Under the pieces are notes generated by a model that searched no databases, was not told the DNA's origin, and worked only from the letters and a program-made list of their open reading frames with translations. Source: Acidovorax sp. RAC01 (lineage in GTDB: Bacteria > Pseudomonadota > Gammaproteobacteria > Burkholderiales > Burkholderiaceae_C). Taken from it: 64,000 bases of DNA. Position 1 is the first letter of the stretch; every line of letters starts with the position of its first letter. The position numbers were made by a program, and so were the translations under genes. Below, one piece after another: positions 36,234 through 44,633 of the stretch. The DNA lies in the NCBI RefSeq assembly GCF_001714725.1, contig NZ_CP016447.1, forward strand, positions 1,441,001-1,505,000, read 5' to 3'.

Positions 36234-36450
36234 GGCAACGCTGAACAGGCCTGGCGCGCGCAGCCGCAGACCCGACCGCGGCAGGCAGCCCCAGGGCCCT
36301 CAGCCGCCCGGCTGAAAAGACCACGCCTTAGCCCCCGCGGTGGCGTTGTCCCACCCCGCCGAAGGGCGTCCCACCCGTGATGGCGTAGCGCCGTGCCTTG
36401 TGTTGGAATGGCGGTTTGCCCCACGCAACACCGCCTTTGAGGAGAGAGCC

Positions 36451-37938
36451 ATGAACGCCCGCGTCCCCCCCCAGATCCTGCAACCCGCCCTGGCGCTTGA
36501 ACGCGTCAGCCAGCAGTGGGACAGCGACATCGTCCGGCAGCTGACCGACTACGTGGCCATCCCCGCCAAGTCGCCCATGTTTGCCCCCGACTGGGCCGAG
36601 CTGGGCCTGCTCGACACCGTGGTGCGCAACGCAGCCGCGTGGATCGAGGCCCAGAAGGTCGAAGGCCTCACGCTGGAGATCGTGCGGCTGGAAGGCCGCA
36701 CCCCGGTGCTGTTCTTCGAGATCGCCTCCACCCAGCCCGCCGTGACCGACACCGTGCTGATGTACGGCCACCTGGACAAGCAGCCCGAGTTCAGCGGCTG
36801 GCGCAACGACCTGGGCCCCTGGACGCCCAAGTACGAAGACGGCAAGCTCTACGGCCGCGGTGGCGCCGACGATGGCTATGCGGCCTACGCCAGCATTGCC
36901 GCCGTGCAGGAGCTCAAGCGCCAGAACGTGCCGCACCCGCGCATCGTGGGCCTGATCGAGACCTGCGAGGAAAGCGGCTCGCGCGACCTGATGCCCTACA
37001 TCGACGCGCTGCGCCCCCGCATGGGCAACGTGGCGCTGGTGGTGTGCCTGGATTCCGGTGCGGGCAACTACGACCAGCTGTGGCTCACCACCAGCCTGCG
37101 CGGCATGGCCAGCGGCACGCTCAAGGTCGAGATCCTCACCGAAGGCATCCACTCGGGCGACGCCTCGGGCCTGGTGCCCTCGTCGTTCCGCATCATGCGG
37201 CAGGTGCTGGACCGGCTCGAAGACAGCAAGACGGGCCGCCTGCTGCCCGCCAGCTTCCACTGCGAGGTGCCCGCCGACCGCCTGGCCCAGGCACAGGCTA
37301 CGGCCGCCATCCTGGGCGAAGAGGTGTACCGCCGCTTTCCGTGGGCGCACTACGACTGCGGCGGCTCCACGACGTTTGCGCTGCCCACCACCACCGACCC
37401 GGTGCAGGCCCTGCTCAAGCGCACCTGGGAGCCCACACTCAGCGTGACGGGTGCCGAGGGCTTCCCGGCGCTGCAGGATGCGGGCAACGTGCTGCGCCCC
37501 TACACCGCCTTCAAGCTCAGCCTGCGCCTGCCCCCGCTGGTCGATGCGAGCCAGGCCGTGCAGGAGCTCAAGGCGCTGCTGGAGGACAACGCGCCCTACC
37601 AGGCCAAGGTCACCTTCCAGGGCGGTGGCGGCGCCACGGGCTGGAACGCGCCCGCCACCACGCCCTGGTTTGAAAAGGCCCTGAACGAAGCCTCGCAGGC
37701 CCACTTTGGCGCACCCTGCGGCTACATCGGGCAGGGCGGCACCATCCCGCTGATGAACATGCTGAGCGAAGGCTTCCCCACCGCGCAGATGATGGTGTGT
37801 GGGGTGCTCGGCCCCAAGAGCAACGCGCATGGCCCCAACGAGTTTTTGCATGTGCCGTATGCCAAGCGCCTGACGGCCTCGGTGGCGCATGTGATGGCCG
37901 CGATGGCGCAGCAGGGCGCGGCTGCCGCCACCGCCTGA
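36451..37938 (+). CDS. M20 family metallopeptidase
   Basis: A 495-residue zinc peptidase of the M20 family. Metal-binding motifs are present: GHLDKQPE, GRGGADDG, CEESGSRD and CLDSGAG, and the dimerisation/lid domain lies near 230-390. Length and motifs resemble dipeptidase-like aminoacylases rather than ArgE. GAGGAGAGAG lies before the ATG. No signal peptide, so cytoplasmic; substrate not known. Confidence 0.9.
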   Translation: MNARVPPQILQPALALERVSQQWDSDIVRQLTDYVAIPAKSPMFAPDWAELGLLDTVVRNAAAWIEAQKVEGLTLEIVRLEGRTPVLFFEIASTQPAVTDTVLMYGHLDKQPEFSGWRNDLGPWTPKYEDGKLYGRGGADDGYAAYASIAAVQELKRQNVPHPRIVGLIETCEESGSRDLMPYIDALRPRMGNVALVVCLDSGAGNYDQLWLTTSLRGMASGTLKVEILTEGIHSGDASGLVPSSFRIMRQVLDRLEDSKTGRLLPASFHCEVPADRLAQAQATAAILGEEVYRRFPWAHYDCGGSTTFALPTTTDPVQALLKRTWEPTLSVTGAEGFPALQDAGNVLRPYTAFKLSLRLPPLVDASQAVQELKALLEDNAPYQAKVTFQGGGGATGWNAPATTPWFEKALNEASQAHFGAPCGYIGQGGTIPLMNMLSEGFPTAQMMVCGVLGPKSNAHGPNEFLHVPYAKRLTASVAHVMAAMAQQGAAAATA

Positions 37939-38204
37939 GCCCGCGGGGGCGCAGCCGCCGAAAGCGTGGGCCCGGGCGCAGGCCCCGGCGGCCTGGCGGG
38001 CATTGCAAGTGCCGTCCGGCAATGCAGCGGCCGCCCGGGCACTGCGGCGCGCGCCACAGTGCCCGCGCCTTCCACCTCGCCTGTGCCCACCGCGCTTTCA
38101 CGCCACCCTTTTGTCGCACCCGTGCGCATTGCCTTCTTCGCAGCCGGCCTTGTGCCGCGTATGCTGGCGCGCACGGCGCCCACACCCCCGACACCTTCCC
38201 CACC

Positions 38205-39095
38205 ATGACCCTGGATGAACTCACCCCCTCCACCCTGACCGCCTTCACTGCCAGCGACGGCGAGAACCTGGCCGTGCAGGACTGGCCCCTGCCTGCAGGC
38301 GAGCCGCAGCGCGGCACCGTGCTGCTGGTGCATGGACTGGGTGAGCATGTGGGGCGGTACGACGCTGTCGCGCGACTTCTGAACCGCTGGGGCTTTGCCG
38401 TGCGCGGGTACGACCAGTACGGCCACGGCGATTCGGCCGGGCCGCGCGGCGGGCTCACATCCGACATGCGCTTGCTGGACGACCTGGGCGACATGGTGGA
38501 CGCCACCCGCGCACGCATGCCCGCCGGCCTGCCGCTGGTGCTGCTGGGCCACAGCATGGGCGGGCTGGTGGCCTCGCGTTTTGTGTCGCTGCACCTGCGG
38601 CCAGTGGATGCGCTGGTGCTTTCATCGCCCGCGCTGGATGCGGGCCTGTCGGCCGTGCAAAAGCTGCTGCTGGCCACCCTGCCGCGCATTGCACCCAACC
38701 TGCGTGTGGGCAACGGGCTGGATGCGCAATACCTGTCGCACAACCCCGCCGTGCCCGCGGCCTACCTGGCCGATTCCCGCTGCCACGACCGCATCAGCGC
38801 CCGGCTGGCGCGCTTCATCGGCGAAGGTGGCCCGGCCACCGTGGCACGCGCCGCGCACTGGAGTGTGCCCACGCTGCTCATGTGGGCCGGCAGCGACAAG
38901 CTGGTCAACCCCGCAGGCAGCCGCGCCTTTGCGGCCGCCGCGCCCAAGGCGGTGGTCCAGTCGCACTGCTTTGAGCCGCTGTACCACGAGCTTTTCAACG
39001 AAAGCCCCGAACTGGCCGAGCCCGTGTTCGACATGCTGCACCGGTGGCTGGTGGCGCACTGCCCGCTGCGTGCGCCAGGGGTGGCCGGCCGATAA
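38205..39095 (+). CDS. Alpha/beta hydrolase (monoacylglycerol-lipase-like)
   Basis: A 296-residue Hydrolase_4 family enzyme. The nucleophile is Ser117 in LGHSMGG, the acid is Asp in WAGSDKLVNP and the base His in LYHELFNE; the oxyanion region reads VHGLGEHVGRY. This combination is typical of monoacylglycerol lipase or lysophospholipase L2. No signal peptide and no SD. The 266-base gap before it (37939-38204) holds no gene. Confidence 0.88.
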   Translation: MTLDELTPSTLTAFTASDGENLAVQDWPLPAGEPQRGTVLLVHGLGEHVGRYDAVARLLNRWGFAVRGYDQYGHGDSAGPRGGLTSDMRLLDDLGDMVDATRARMPAGLPLVLLGHSMGGLVASRFVSLHLRPVDALVLSSPALDAGLSAVQKLLLATLPRIAPNLRVGNGLDAQYLSHNPAVPAAYLADSRCHDRISARLARFIGEGGPATVARAAHWSVPTLLMWAGSDKLVNPAGSRAFAAAAPKAVVQSHCFEPLYHELFNESPELAEPVFDMLHRWLVAHCPLRAPGVAGR

Positions 39096-39166
39096 GGCAA
39101 GCTGCCGAGCAGGCGCAACACGCCTGCTGAAGGCATTGACGGGGTGTTTCAAGGCAAAAACGGGCT

Positions 39167-39335
39167 CTAGGGACCCTCTGCACGAATCAGCGCGCCGTGT
39201 GCATCTGCCGCCTCGGGCGGTCTGCTGCGTTGCAAATCCTCGCAATAGCTGCGGCTATGGCTGCGTTTTGCGCCTTGCAGTCCATCCCGATCCGCAGCCC
39301 ACCCTTACCGCTTGATTCGTGCAGAGGGTCCCTAG
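39167..39335. mobile_element. 169-bp MITE with perfect 23-bp terminal inverted repeats
   Basis: Bases 39167-39189 and 39313-39335 are perfect inverted copies, each beginning or ending with CTAG and continuing GGACCCTCTGCACGAATCA. CTAG as a 4-base target duplication fits IS5-family transposition (YTAR). The 123-base interior holds no frame of interest but has an imperfect hairpin around GCAATAGC/GCTATGGC. It sits between the hydrolase and yidB, 27 bases from the yidB stop. Confidence 0.8.
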
Positions 39336-39362
39336 CGCTCGTTTTGATTGCCTCAATAGCTA

Positions 39363-39845
39363 TTATTTTTGCAGCATTCCGCCCAGCATGTCCATCAGGT
39401 CCTGGGCAGACCCGAAGCCCGCCTGCGGGGCCTTGCCGCCGGGGCTGAGCTGGTCGACCAGGCCGGGCAGCACCTGGGCCAGCGTACCGGCGGCGGCCCC
39501 CGTGCCCATGCCCAGCTGCGATGCGATCTGCGACAGCGGCCCGCTGCCCAGCACCTGCGAAAGCTGCTCACCCGAGATCGCGTGGTTGGCGCCATTGCCC
39601 AGCCACGAGGCCATCACATCGCCCAGCCCCGCCTGCTGAAAGCGCGCCACCAGCCCTGGCAGCCCGCCCACCGGGCCGTCGTTGCTCAGCAGCGACATCA
39701 CGGCCTGTACCAGCTGCGGGTTCTGCGCCGCCATGCCCAGCAGCGCCCCCAGCCCACCGCCCGCTGCACCCTGCGCACCCGCGCCGTGGACGCCCTGCGA
39801 CGCGTTGTTGATGACCGCACCCAGAACCGAATCGAGCAAACCCAT
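39363..39845 (-). CDS. yidB: YidB family (DUF937) protein
   Basis: A 160-residue protein of the YidB/DUF937 family: MGLLDSVLGAV start, a Gly/Ala-rich middle, then the conserved GLPGLVARFQQAGLGDVMASWLG and GEQLSQVLG. Its role is not established. CAGGAGATCACC precedes the ATG. The stop codon lies within an AT-rich ATAGC-type repeat fragment (39355-39372). Confidence 0.9.
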   Translation of the reverse strand: MGLLDSVLGAVINNASQGVHGAGAQGAAGGGLGALLGMAAQNPQLVQAVMSLLSNDGPVGGLPGLVARFQQAGLGDVMASWLGNGANHAISGEQLSQVLGSGPLSQIASQLGMGTGAAAGTLAQVLPGLVDQLSPGGKAPQAGFGSAQDLMDMLGGMLQK

Positions 39846-40132
39846 GGTGATCTCCTGAAAACGGGCGAGGTGCCCGTGAAAGCATGCTGGCCGTGCAGCG
39901 GAACAGGGTAGGGCGCAGTACCCGGACAGGCGCCAGGCAGCACAGCGGCAAAAGCCGCATCGGACGCATGGTCGCGGCGCGGCCGTGTCAACAATGGTGA
40001 AACGCGCGTCCCCCACGCTGCACGGCGCCATGGACTGCCTGCCGCGTCTGACACTGCATTCGCGACGAATGCAGAGGATGCGATGAATGCCGGGGATGCA
40101 GCCATGAAGCATGCTTGCCTGAACCCAAATAT

Positions 40133-40192
40133 CCGTTCGGGCTGAGCCTGTCGAAGCCTTGCGCAGCGCTTCGACAGACTCAGCGTGAACGG
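40133..40192. repeat. REP-like palindromic element
   Basis: A 60-base imperfect palindrome: CCGTTCGGGCTGAGCCTGTC... and its near complement ...GACAGACTCAGCGTGAACGG around a GCGCAGCG-type centre. This is the common intergenic GGCTGAGC/TGTCGAAGC element of many Proteobacteria. The surrounding gap 39846-40265 has no gene that I can support. Confidence 0.8.
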
Positions 40193-40265
40193 TTGAAACG
40201 GGCTCCCGCCGCATCGAAAAACCATGGTGTGGCAAGCGTAGAGCGCGCCCCGCCGGCCGCGCCGC

Positions 40266-40751
40266 TTACTGCCCCTGCGCCGTCACCGACGGGTCGGTAT
40301 GGATCAGCGACACCGGAAACCGCTGGCCCGCCAGGTAGTCTTCCAGGCACTGCAGCAGCAGCGGGCTGCGGTGGCGCTCGGGGCAGGCGCGGATCTCGTC
40401 GGGCGTGAGCCACAGGGTGCGCACGATGCCCGCATCCAGGCTGCGCCAGCCGTGGTGCGTGCCCAGCGTGCCGGCAAAGGCAAAGCGCATGTAGGTCAGG
40501 TCGTCGCCCGTGCGTGTCTTGGTGAAGCGGTTCAGGTACACGCCGATCAGCGCCGTGGGCACGAAGTCGTGCGCGGTTTCCTCCAGCACCTCGCGGGCGC
40601 AGGCCGCCACGGGGGATTCGCCGGGGTCCAGGTGGCCTGCGGGGTTGTTGAGCTTGAGGCCGTCGGTGGTCTCTTCTTCGACCAGCAGAAAGCGGCCATC
40701 CCGCTCGATGAGGGCGGCCACGGTCACATTGGGTTTCCAGCGGTGGGGCAT
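40266..40751 (-). CDS. NUDIX hydrolase
   Basis: A 161-residue NUDIX protein with a complete box, Gly-x5-Glu-x7-Arg-Glu-x2-Glu-Glu (GHLDPGESPVAACAREVLEE), near residues 39-58. The family hydrolyses nucleoside diphosphate derivatives; the closest pattern is the NudJ type. ATG 40751 (MPHRW) is chosen; an in-frame ATG at 40760 adds 3 residues, and neither has a clear SD. It is the last of three same-strand genes after ribE and the acetyltransferase. Confidence 0.85.
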   Translation of the reverse strand: MPHRWKPNVTVAALIERDGRFLLVEEETTDGLKLNNPAGHLDPGESPVAACAREVLEETAHDFVPTALIGVYLNRFTKTRTGDDLTYMRFAFAGTLGTHHGWRSLDAGIVRTLWLTPDEIRACPERHRSPLLLQCLEDYLAGQRFPVSLIHTDPSVTAQGQ

Positions 40752-40828
40752 GGCGGGCATTATGACGACGCAAGATGACGCCACATCGTCACGATCCCGC
40801 GGAGGCTGCGGGCGCCAGGCGGCCCCGT

Positions 40829-41350
40829 TCAGACCCCTGCGCCCAGCCTGCGCGCCATGTACACCGCGCCCGCCCCGTAACTGGCCAGCCGCGCCTGCTG
40901 CGCTGCATCGGCCAGCGGCTGCACCGCGTAGCCATGGCGCGCCCAGTACGCCTCGGAGCCCTGCACCGACACCAGCGCCGTGTGCTGCAGCCCCTGCGCC
41001 GCGGCCTGCGCCCACAGCGGCTGCAGCAGCGCGCGCGCCACCCCCTGGCCGCTCAGCGCGGGCAGCACGGCCATGTCGTGCAGGTACAGGGTGTCGGTGT
41101 GGGCCAGCGCTTCAAAGTCGCCGTGCAGGGGCGTGACCTTGCCCTGCACGGATCGGTAGGCTGCCAGGTACGCGCACACGGCGCCCGCGTGTTCCAGCAC
41201 CAACGAGCAGTTGGCCGGGCTGGCCAGGCGGCGCGCAAACACCGCAGCGCTTTCGACGAAGCCGTCGCCGTAGCAGGCGCGCTGCACGGCCAGCAGGCCA
41301 GGAAGGTCGTCGGGCGTGAGTGCGCGGGGTGTCCAGGGGCTGCCGCTCAC
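40829..41350 (-). CDS. GNAT family N-acetyltransferase
   Basis: A 173-residue acetyltransferase. The acetyl-CoA motif is ALSGQGVARALLQPLW after strand LYLHDMAVLP; HGYAVQ closes the fold. The GTG start at 41350 overlaps the ribE stop (GTGA), so translation is coupled to ribE; no SD and no better start was found. Substrate unknown. Confidence 0.85.
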   Translation of the reverse strand: MSGSPWTPRALTPDDLPGLLAVQRACYGDGFVESAAVFARRLASPANCSLVLEHAGAVCAYLAAYRSVQGKVTPLHGDFEALAHTDTLYLHDMAVLPALSGQGVARALLQPLWAQAAAQGLQHTALVSVQGSEAYWARHGYAVQPLADAAQQARLASYGAGAVYMARRLGAGV

Positions 41351-42045
41351 CGGGCCGGCGTCTGCACAAAGTCGTCCAGCGACAGGCCCTTTTCTTTCAG
41401 GATGGCCTCCAGCACCGGCTGCAGGCGGCCCAGGCTCTCCTGCACGGCCTCGCGCACCGTGTCCACCATCACCTGCGTGCTGCGCTCGATCTCGATGTTC
41501 AGCGGTGCGCCCACCTGCTTGCCTTCAAACACCGTGGCCCGGCGCGTCTCGGGGATCATCCAGATCTCGAACCAGCCCTCGGCCCGGTTCACCTCGGCCA
41601 CCGTCAGGCTTGCGCCGTGGATGGCGATGTAGCCCTTGGCAAACACGTAGCGCCGAAACGGCTCGGGCACGGCCACACGCCACACCAGGTTGTTGTCAAA
41701 CTCGCGCCGCTCGATCAGCGTGCCGGTGAAATCCACATGCCCCGACAGCGGGTGCCCGCCGATCTCGGCACCGTCCTTGGCCGCGCGCTCCACGTTCACG
41801 CGGTCGCCCACGCTGTAGCTGCCCAGCGTGGTGATGTTCAGGCTCTGCAGCATCACATCAAAGTTGGCCTGCGTGGGCGACAGGATCTCGGTGACCGTGA
41901 GGCACACGCCATCGGTAGCCACACTGGCGCCAATGGCCAGGTCCTGGCAAAAGCCTTCGGGAAAGTCGAGCGTGAACGTGCGCAGCCCTGCGCGGTCGTG
42001 GATGGCGGCAATGCCTGCCGTGGCTTGGACGATGCCTGTGAACAT
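41347..42045 (-). CDS. ribE: Riboflavin synthase alpha chain
   Basis: A 232-residue enzyme making riboflavin from two lumazines. It has the family start MFTGIVQ, two lumazine-binding repeats and the GGHPLSGHVDFTG segment with IHGASLTV in the second half. The protein is 15-25 residues longer than usual, mostly C-terminal. No FMN riboswitch was found upstream, and ribB/ribA and ribH are not adjacent. The weak SD fits low expression. Confidence 0.93.
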   Translation of the reverse strand: MFTGIVQATAGIAAIHDRAGLRTFTLDFPEGFCQDLAIGASVATDGVCLTVTEILSPTQANFDVMLQSLNITTLGSYSVGDRVNVERAAKDGAEIGGHPLSGHVDFTGTLIERREFDNNLVWRVAVPEPFRRYVFAKGYIAIHGASLTVAEVNRAEGWFEIWMIPETRRATVFEGKQVGAPLNIEIERSTQVMVDTVREAVQESLGRLQPVLEAILKEKGLSLDDFVQTPAR

Positions 42046-42182
42046 GGTGGCGCGGCCTGTGTAGCGTTGGAACGGGAGCCGGGAATTTTGCCACCCGCAG
42101 CGTTCACAGGTCACCCCGGGGTTGAAACCCGCATGCGTACCACTTTCAGGGGTGTCGTAGAAGCTCAGGACGCCCAAAACTG

Positions 42183-42296
42183 GCGCGGCCCAATGCCTGG
42201 GCAGCCAAGCAAGGGCCGCCCCGCAGCGAGGGCTGCGTCCCCCTGCCCGCGCGCAGCGCGAGAGCGGGGGGAAGACGCGGAGCGTCTCAGGGGGGT
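42183..42296 (-). repeat. GC-rich structured repeat R2, copy 1
   Basis: About 114 bases matching 50335-50478 in blocks: a GCGCGGCCCA start, AGCAAGGGCCGC, CCCGCGCGCAGCGC-type centre, GAGAGCGGGGGGAAGACGCG, and a CTCAGGGGGG end. Two hairpins can form on the minus strand. It abuts the stop codon of the minus-strand phytase-like gene, as copy 2 abuts another stop. Confidence 0.7.
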
Positions 42297-42302
42297 GTCA
42301 CT

Positions 42303-43682
42303 TCATTTCGCGCGCAGTAGCCCGCCCACTTCCAACAGCACCAGCTCGTTGTCATCCGCCTTGTTCGGGTCGCGACTGCTGCTGAAGGGCAGGTTGTTGT
42401 CGTTGCCCACCACGATGTGCGTGCTGTCCACGATGTCCACGTTCTCGATGGTGAAGAACGGGAAGGTCAACACGCCGTTGTTCAGCGGCTTCTTGGCCAG
42501 GCGCTGCGGGTCCTGGATGTTCATGAGGTCGATGTAGCCCACCTTGCGGATCTCGCCGCCCACGTTGGAGTCGCTCATCTCCACCTTGTAGACACGCTTG
42601 AACTTGGCGAGGTCGTGGAAGCAGTCCGTGCGCTTTTGGCCCTCGGGGCAGGCCTTGTCGGCCGTGCCTTCGCCGTTGTCGCGCTCGATGATCAAACCGG
42701 TCGTGCCGTCGATCATGTTGAAGTCGCCAATCGCGTGGTGGTTGGCCTCCAGCACGTACTTCCAGTGGCGGCCGGTCCACTGCTCGGTCTTCACATCAAA
42801 TTCGAGCACGCGCAGGACCTGCTTGCCGCCCACGTTCTCATACGCCTTGGCGCTGTCGTTCCACAGCGCGCCTTCCAGCAGGGCGTAGAGCTTGCTGCCG
42901 TCCTTGCTGGCGGCCATGCCTTCGTAGCCCTTGGAACGCTTCACTTCAAACGCCGTGGGCTTGGCGTCAGGGGCGCCGGGCATCAGCACACCGGGTGTAT
43001 CGGGTGAACGCACGACCTTGCCGTCTACCTGCGTCTCGAACACGCCCAGCACCTTGCCGTTCAGGTCGGCCTTGATCAGGTAGGGGCCAAACTCCTCGCC
43101 GATCCACAGTGCGCCACCGGCGAACTGGAAGCTCTCGGGGTCGAAGTCGGCCCCGGTCAGGTAGCGCTTGTCGGAGCCTTCGTGCGTGATCCGAAACGGC
43201 ACCTTCTTGTCGGGGTCGTGCAGGAAGATGGTCTTGAGGCGGTTGAACTGGCCGCTTTGGAAGTCCACGGTGTAGTGGCTCAGGTGCAGCATGAAGTCGG
43301 GCGAATTGGCTTTGGAGCCTGCGCCGTTGTCAGTCAGGATCCAGAACGAGCCGTCGGCTATGCGCTTGATACCCGAATGCCCCTGGATCGGTTGGCCCTG
43401 AAACGGCAGCGACACGCCCGTATGGCGCCCGCCCGATTGGCCCATCACGCTGCCCACTGCCTCCACCCGGCGTGGGGTGGTGAATTTGCCGCTGACCCGC
43501 AGGTCCGGCGGCGCATCGGCCGGGGCAGCCACAAGGCTTTGGGCCGGCAGCACGGCGTGGCCCGCCAGCGTGGCGGGGTAGGACTGCTGGGCCCAGGCGG
43601 CCAGCGGTGCAGCGCACGCCAGGGCAGCGCTGGCAGCGAGCACAGAAAAACGGGAAAAGCGGAGACGGGCAGAAGCGGCCAT
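42303..43682 (-). CDS. Esterase-like activity of phytase family protein
   Basis: A 459-residue exported protein of the PF13449 phytase-like esterase family. The signal peptide is residues 1-30 (ASAALACAAPLAAWAQ), and the beta-propeller-like domain follows with GHSGIKRI, DNGAGSK, GGALWIGEEFGPYLIK and NHHAIGDFNMIDGTTGLIIERDNGEG. The enzymatic activity of the family is poorly defined; phosphate-ester hydrolysis is a guess. Start chosen to give the signal peptide. Cys residues near 350 are probably disulphide-bonded. Confidence 0.88.
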   Translation of the reverse strand: MAASARLRFSRFSVLAASAALACAAPLAAWAQQSYPATLAGHAVLPAQSLVAAPADAPPDLRVSGKFTTPRRVEAVGSVMGQSGGRHTGVSLPFQGQPIQGHSGIKRIADGSFWILTDNGAGSKANSPDFMLHLSHYTVDFQSGQFNRLKTIFLHDPDKKVPFRITHEGSDKRYLTGADFDPESFQFAGGALWIGEEFGPYLIKADLNGKVLGVFETQVDGKVVRSPDTPGVLMPGAPDAKPTAFEVKRSKGYEGMAASKDGSKLYALLEGALWNDSAKAYENVGGKQVLRVLEFDVKTEQWTGRHWKYVLEANHHAIGDFNMIDGTTGLIIERDNGEGTADKACPEGQKRTDCFHDLAKFKRVYKVEMSDSNVGGEIRKVGYIDLMNIQDPQRLAKKPLNNGVLTFPFFTIENVDIVDSTHIVVGNDNNLPFSSSRDPNKADDNELVLLEVGGLLRAK

Positions 43683-44108
43683 GGTGTTATAGACAGGAAC
43701 AAAGAAGCCGCCACGATGCCGCGCTGCCGTGGCGCGGGCATGACCACCCGGTGACGTTTGCATGACATGGGGCCGCCCTGTGGCAAAGCCATCCATATCA
43801 ATATTGATAGCAATAAAGGCAATAGGAGATTGCGCCAATTGGCGATTTGAACGCCAACACGTGCCCAGCCCTGCCTGTGCCACCGCGCAGGGCACTGCGC
43901 AGCATGGCCCGCCAAGTTCCCTTCCATTGTTCCCAATACTGGAACAGTCAATTCGCGACTGAATGGTTTTTAAGTGAACGACATCGGCGTACAGTTCAAC
44001 CCATCGATGAGCCGAACCCGCAAGGCGACTCACCGAACCCGGAGACACAGCGCAACCCGCGCCCCGGTTTCCGGCTTTTTTGAGACGCAACTTTTTAAGG
44101 AATCCATC
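43683..44108. other. Intergenic region between the phytase-like and DUF4148 genes
   Basis: 426 bases with no supportable gene. It holds an AT-rich ATAGC-type repeat at 43797-43831 and a CAGTC/GACTG inverted pair near 43949-43963 that could be a promoter element for the DUF4148 gene, but no clear promoter is seen. Confidence 0.5.
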
Positions 44109-44405
44109 ATGAACAAGACCGCTCGTATCCTCTCCGTCGCTGCCGTGGCTGCTTTCACTGCTTTCGGTGCCCACGCCGATGAAGCCGACGCATCGCAATT
44201 TGCCACCCAGTTCGAAACCAACCGCACCCGCGCTGAAGTGCAGTCCGAAGCCGCTACCGTGGCCCAGACCCGCAGCCAGGAGCCAGCCGGTTCGCGCGTG
44301 GTGACGTACCAGTCGAACGCCGACCGCGCTGCAGTGCGCGCACAGGCCGCTCAGGCTGTGCGCACCGGCCAGATCCCATCGGGCGAACTCGGCTCGCGCA
44401 TGTAA
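44109..44405 (+). CDS. DUF4148 domain-containing exported protein
   Basis: A 98-residue protein: signal peptide to about residue 23 (AAFTAFGAHA), then the helical DUF4148 domain (TRAEVQSEAATVA, YQSNADRAAVRAQAAQAVRTGQIPSGE). This small periplasmic family is abundant in Burkholderiales; its function is not known. AAGGA lies before the ATG and a terminator follows, so it is a single-gene transcript. Confidence 0.9.
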   Translation: MNKTARILSVAAVAAFTAFGAHADEADASQFATQFETNRTRAEVQSEAATVAQTRSQEPAGSRVVTYQSNADRAAVRAQAAQAVRTGQIPSGELGSRM

Positions 44406-44532
44406 TTTGACGGGCGAAACCATCGCCCACCGTTTGCGGGACCTGCCCATGGGGGTTGTCCAGGTGGCCGGCCACAGGGGCCGCGTTCATGGGCAGGGTT
44501 TTCTCGCAACGGCAGGTGTGCCGCGCCAAAGC

Positions 44533-44565
44533 AAAGGCTCCCTCGGGAGCCTTTTGTGTTTTTGC
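44533..44565 (+). terminator. Intrinsic terminator of the DUF4148 gene
   Basis: AAAGGCTCCC (44533-44542) pairs perfectly with GGGAGCCTTT (44545-44554), followed by TGTGTTTTTG. About 130 bases past the stop. Confidence 0.85.
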
Positions 44566-44633
44566 GGGTGTGGGCGGCCCGCGATCACCGCTGCATCACC
44601 GCGGATGCACGGCGCAGGGCCGTTGCCTCTTTC

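Noticed and set aside
42046..42302. Possible FMN riboswitch upstream of ribE
   Set aside because: None of the conserved FMN aptamer blocks is present on the minus strand; the space holds only the R2 repeat.
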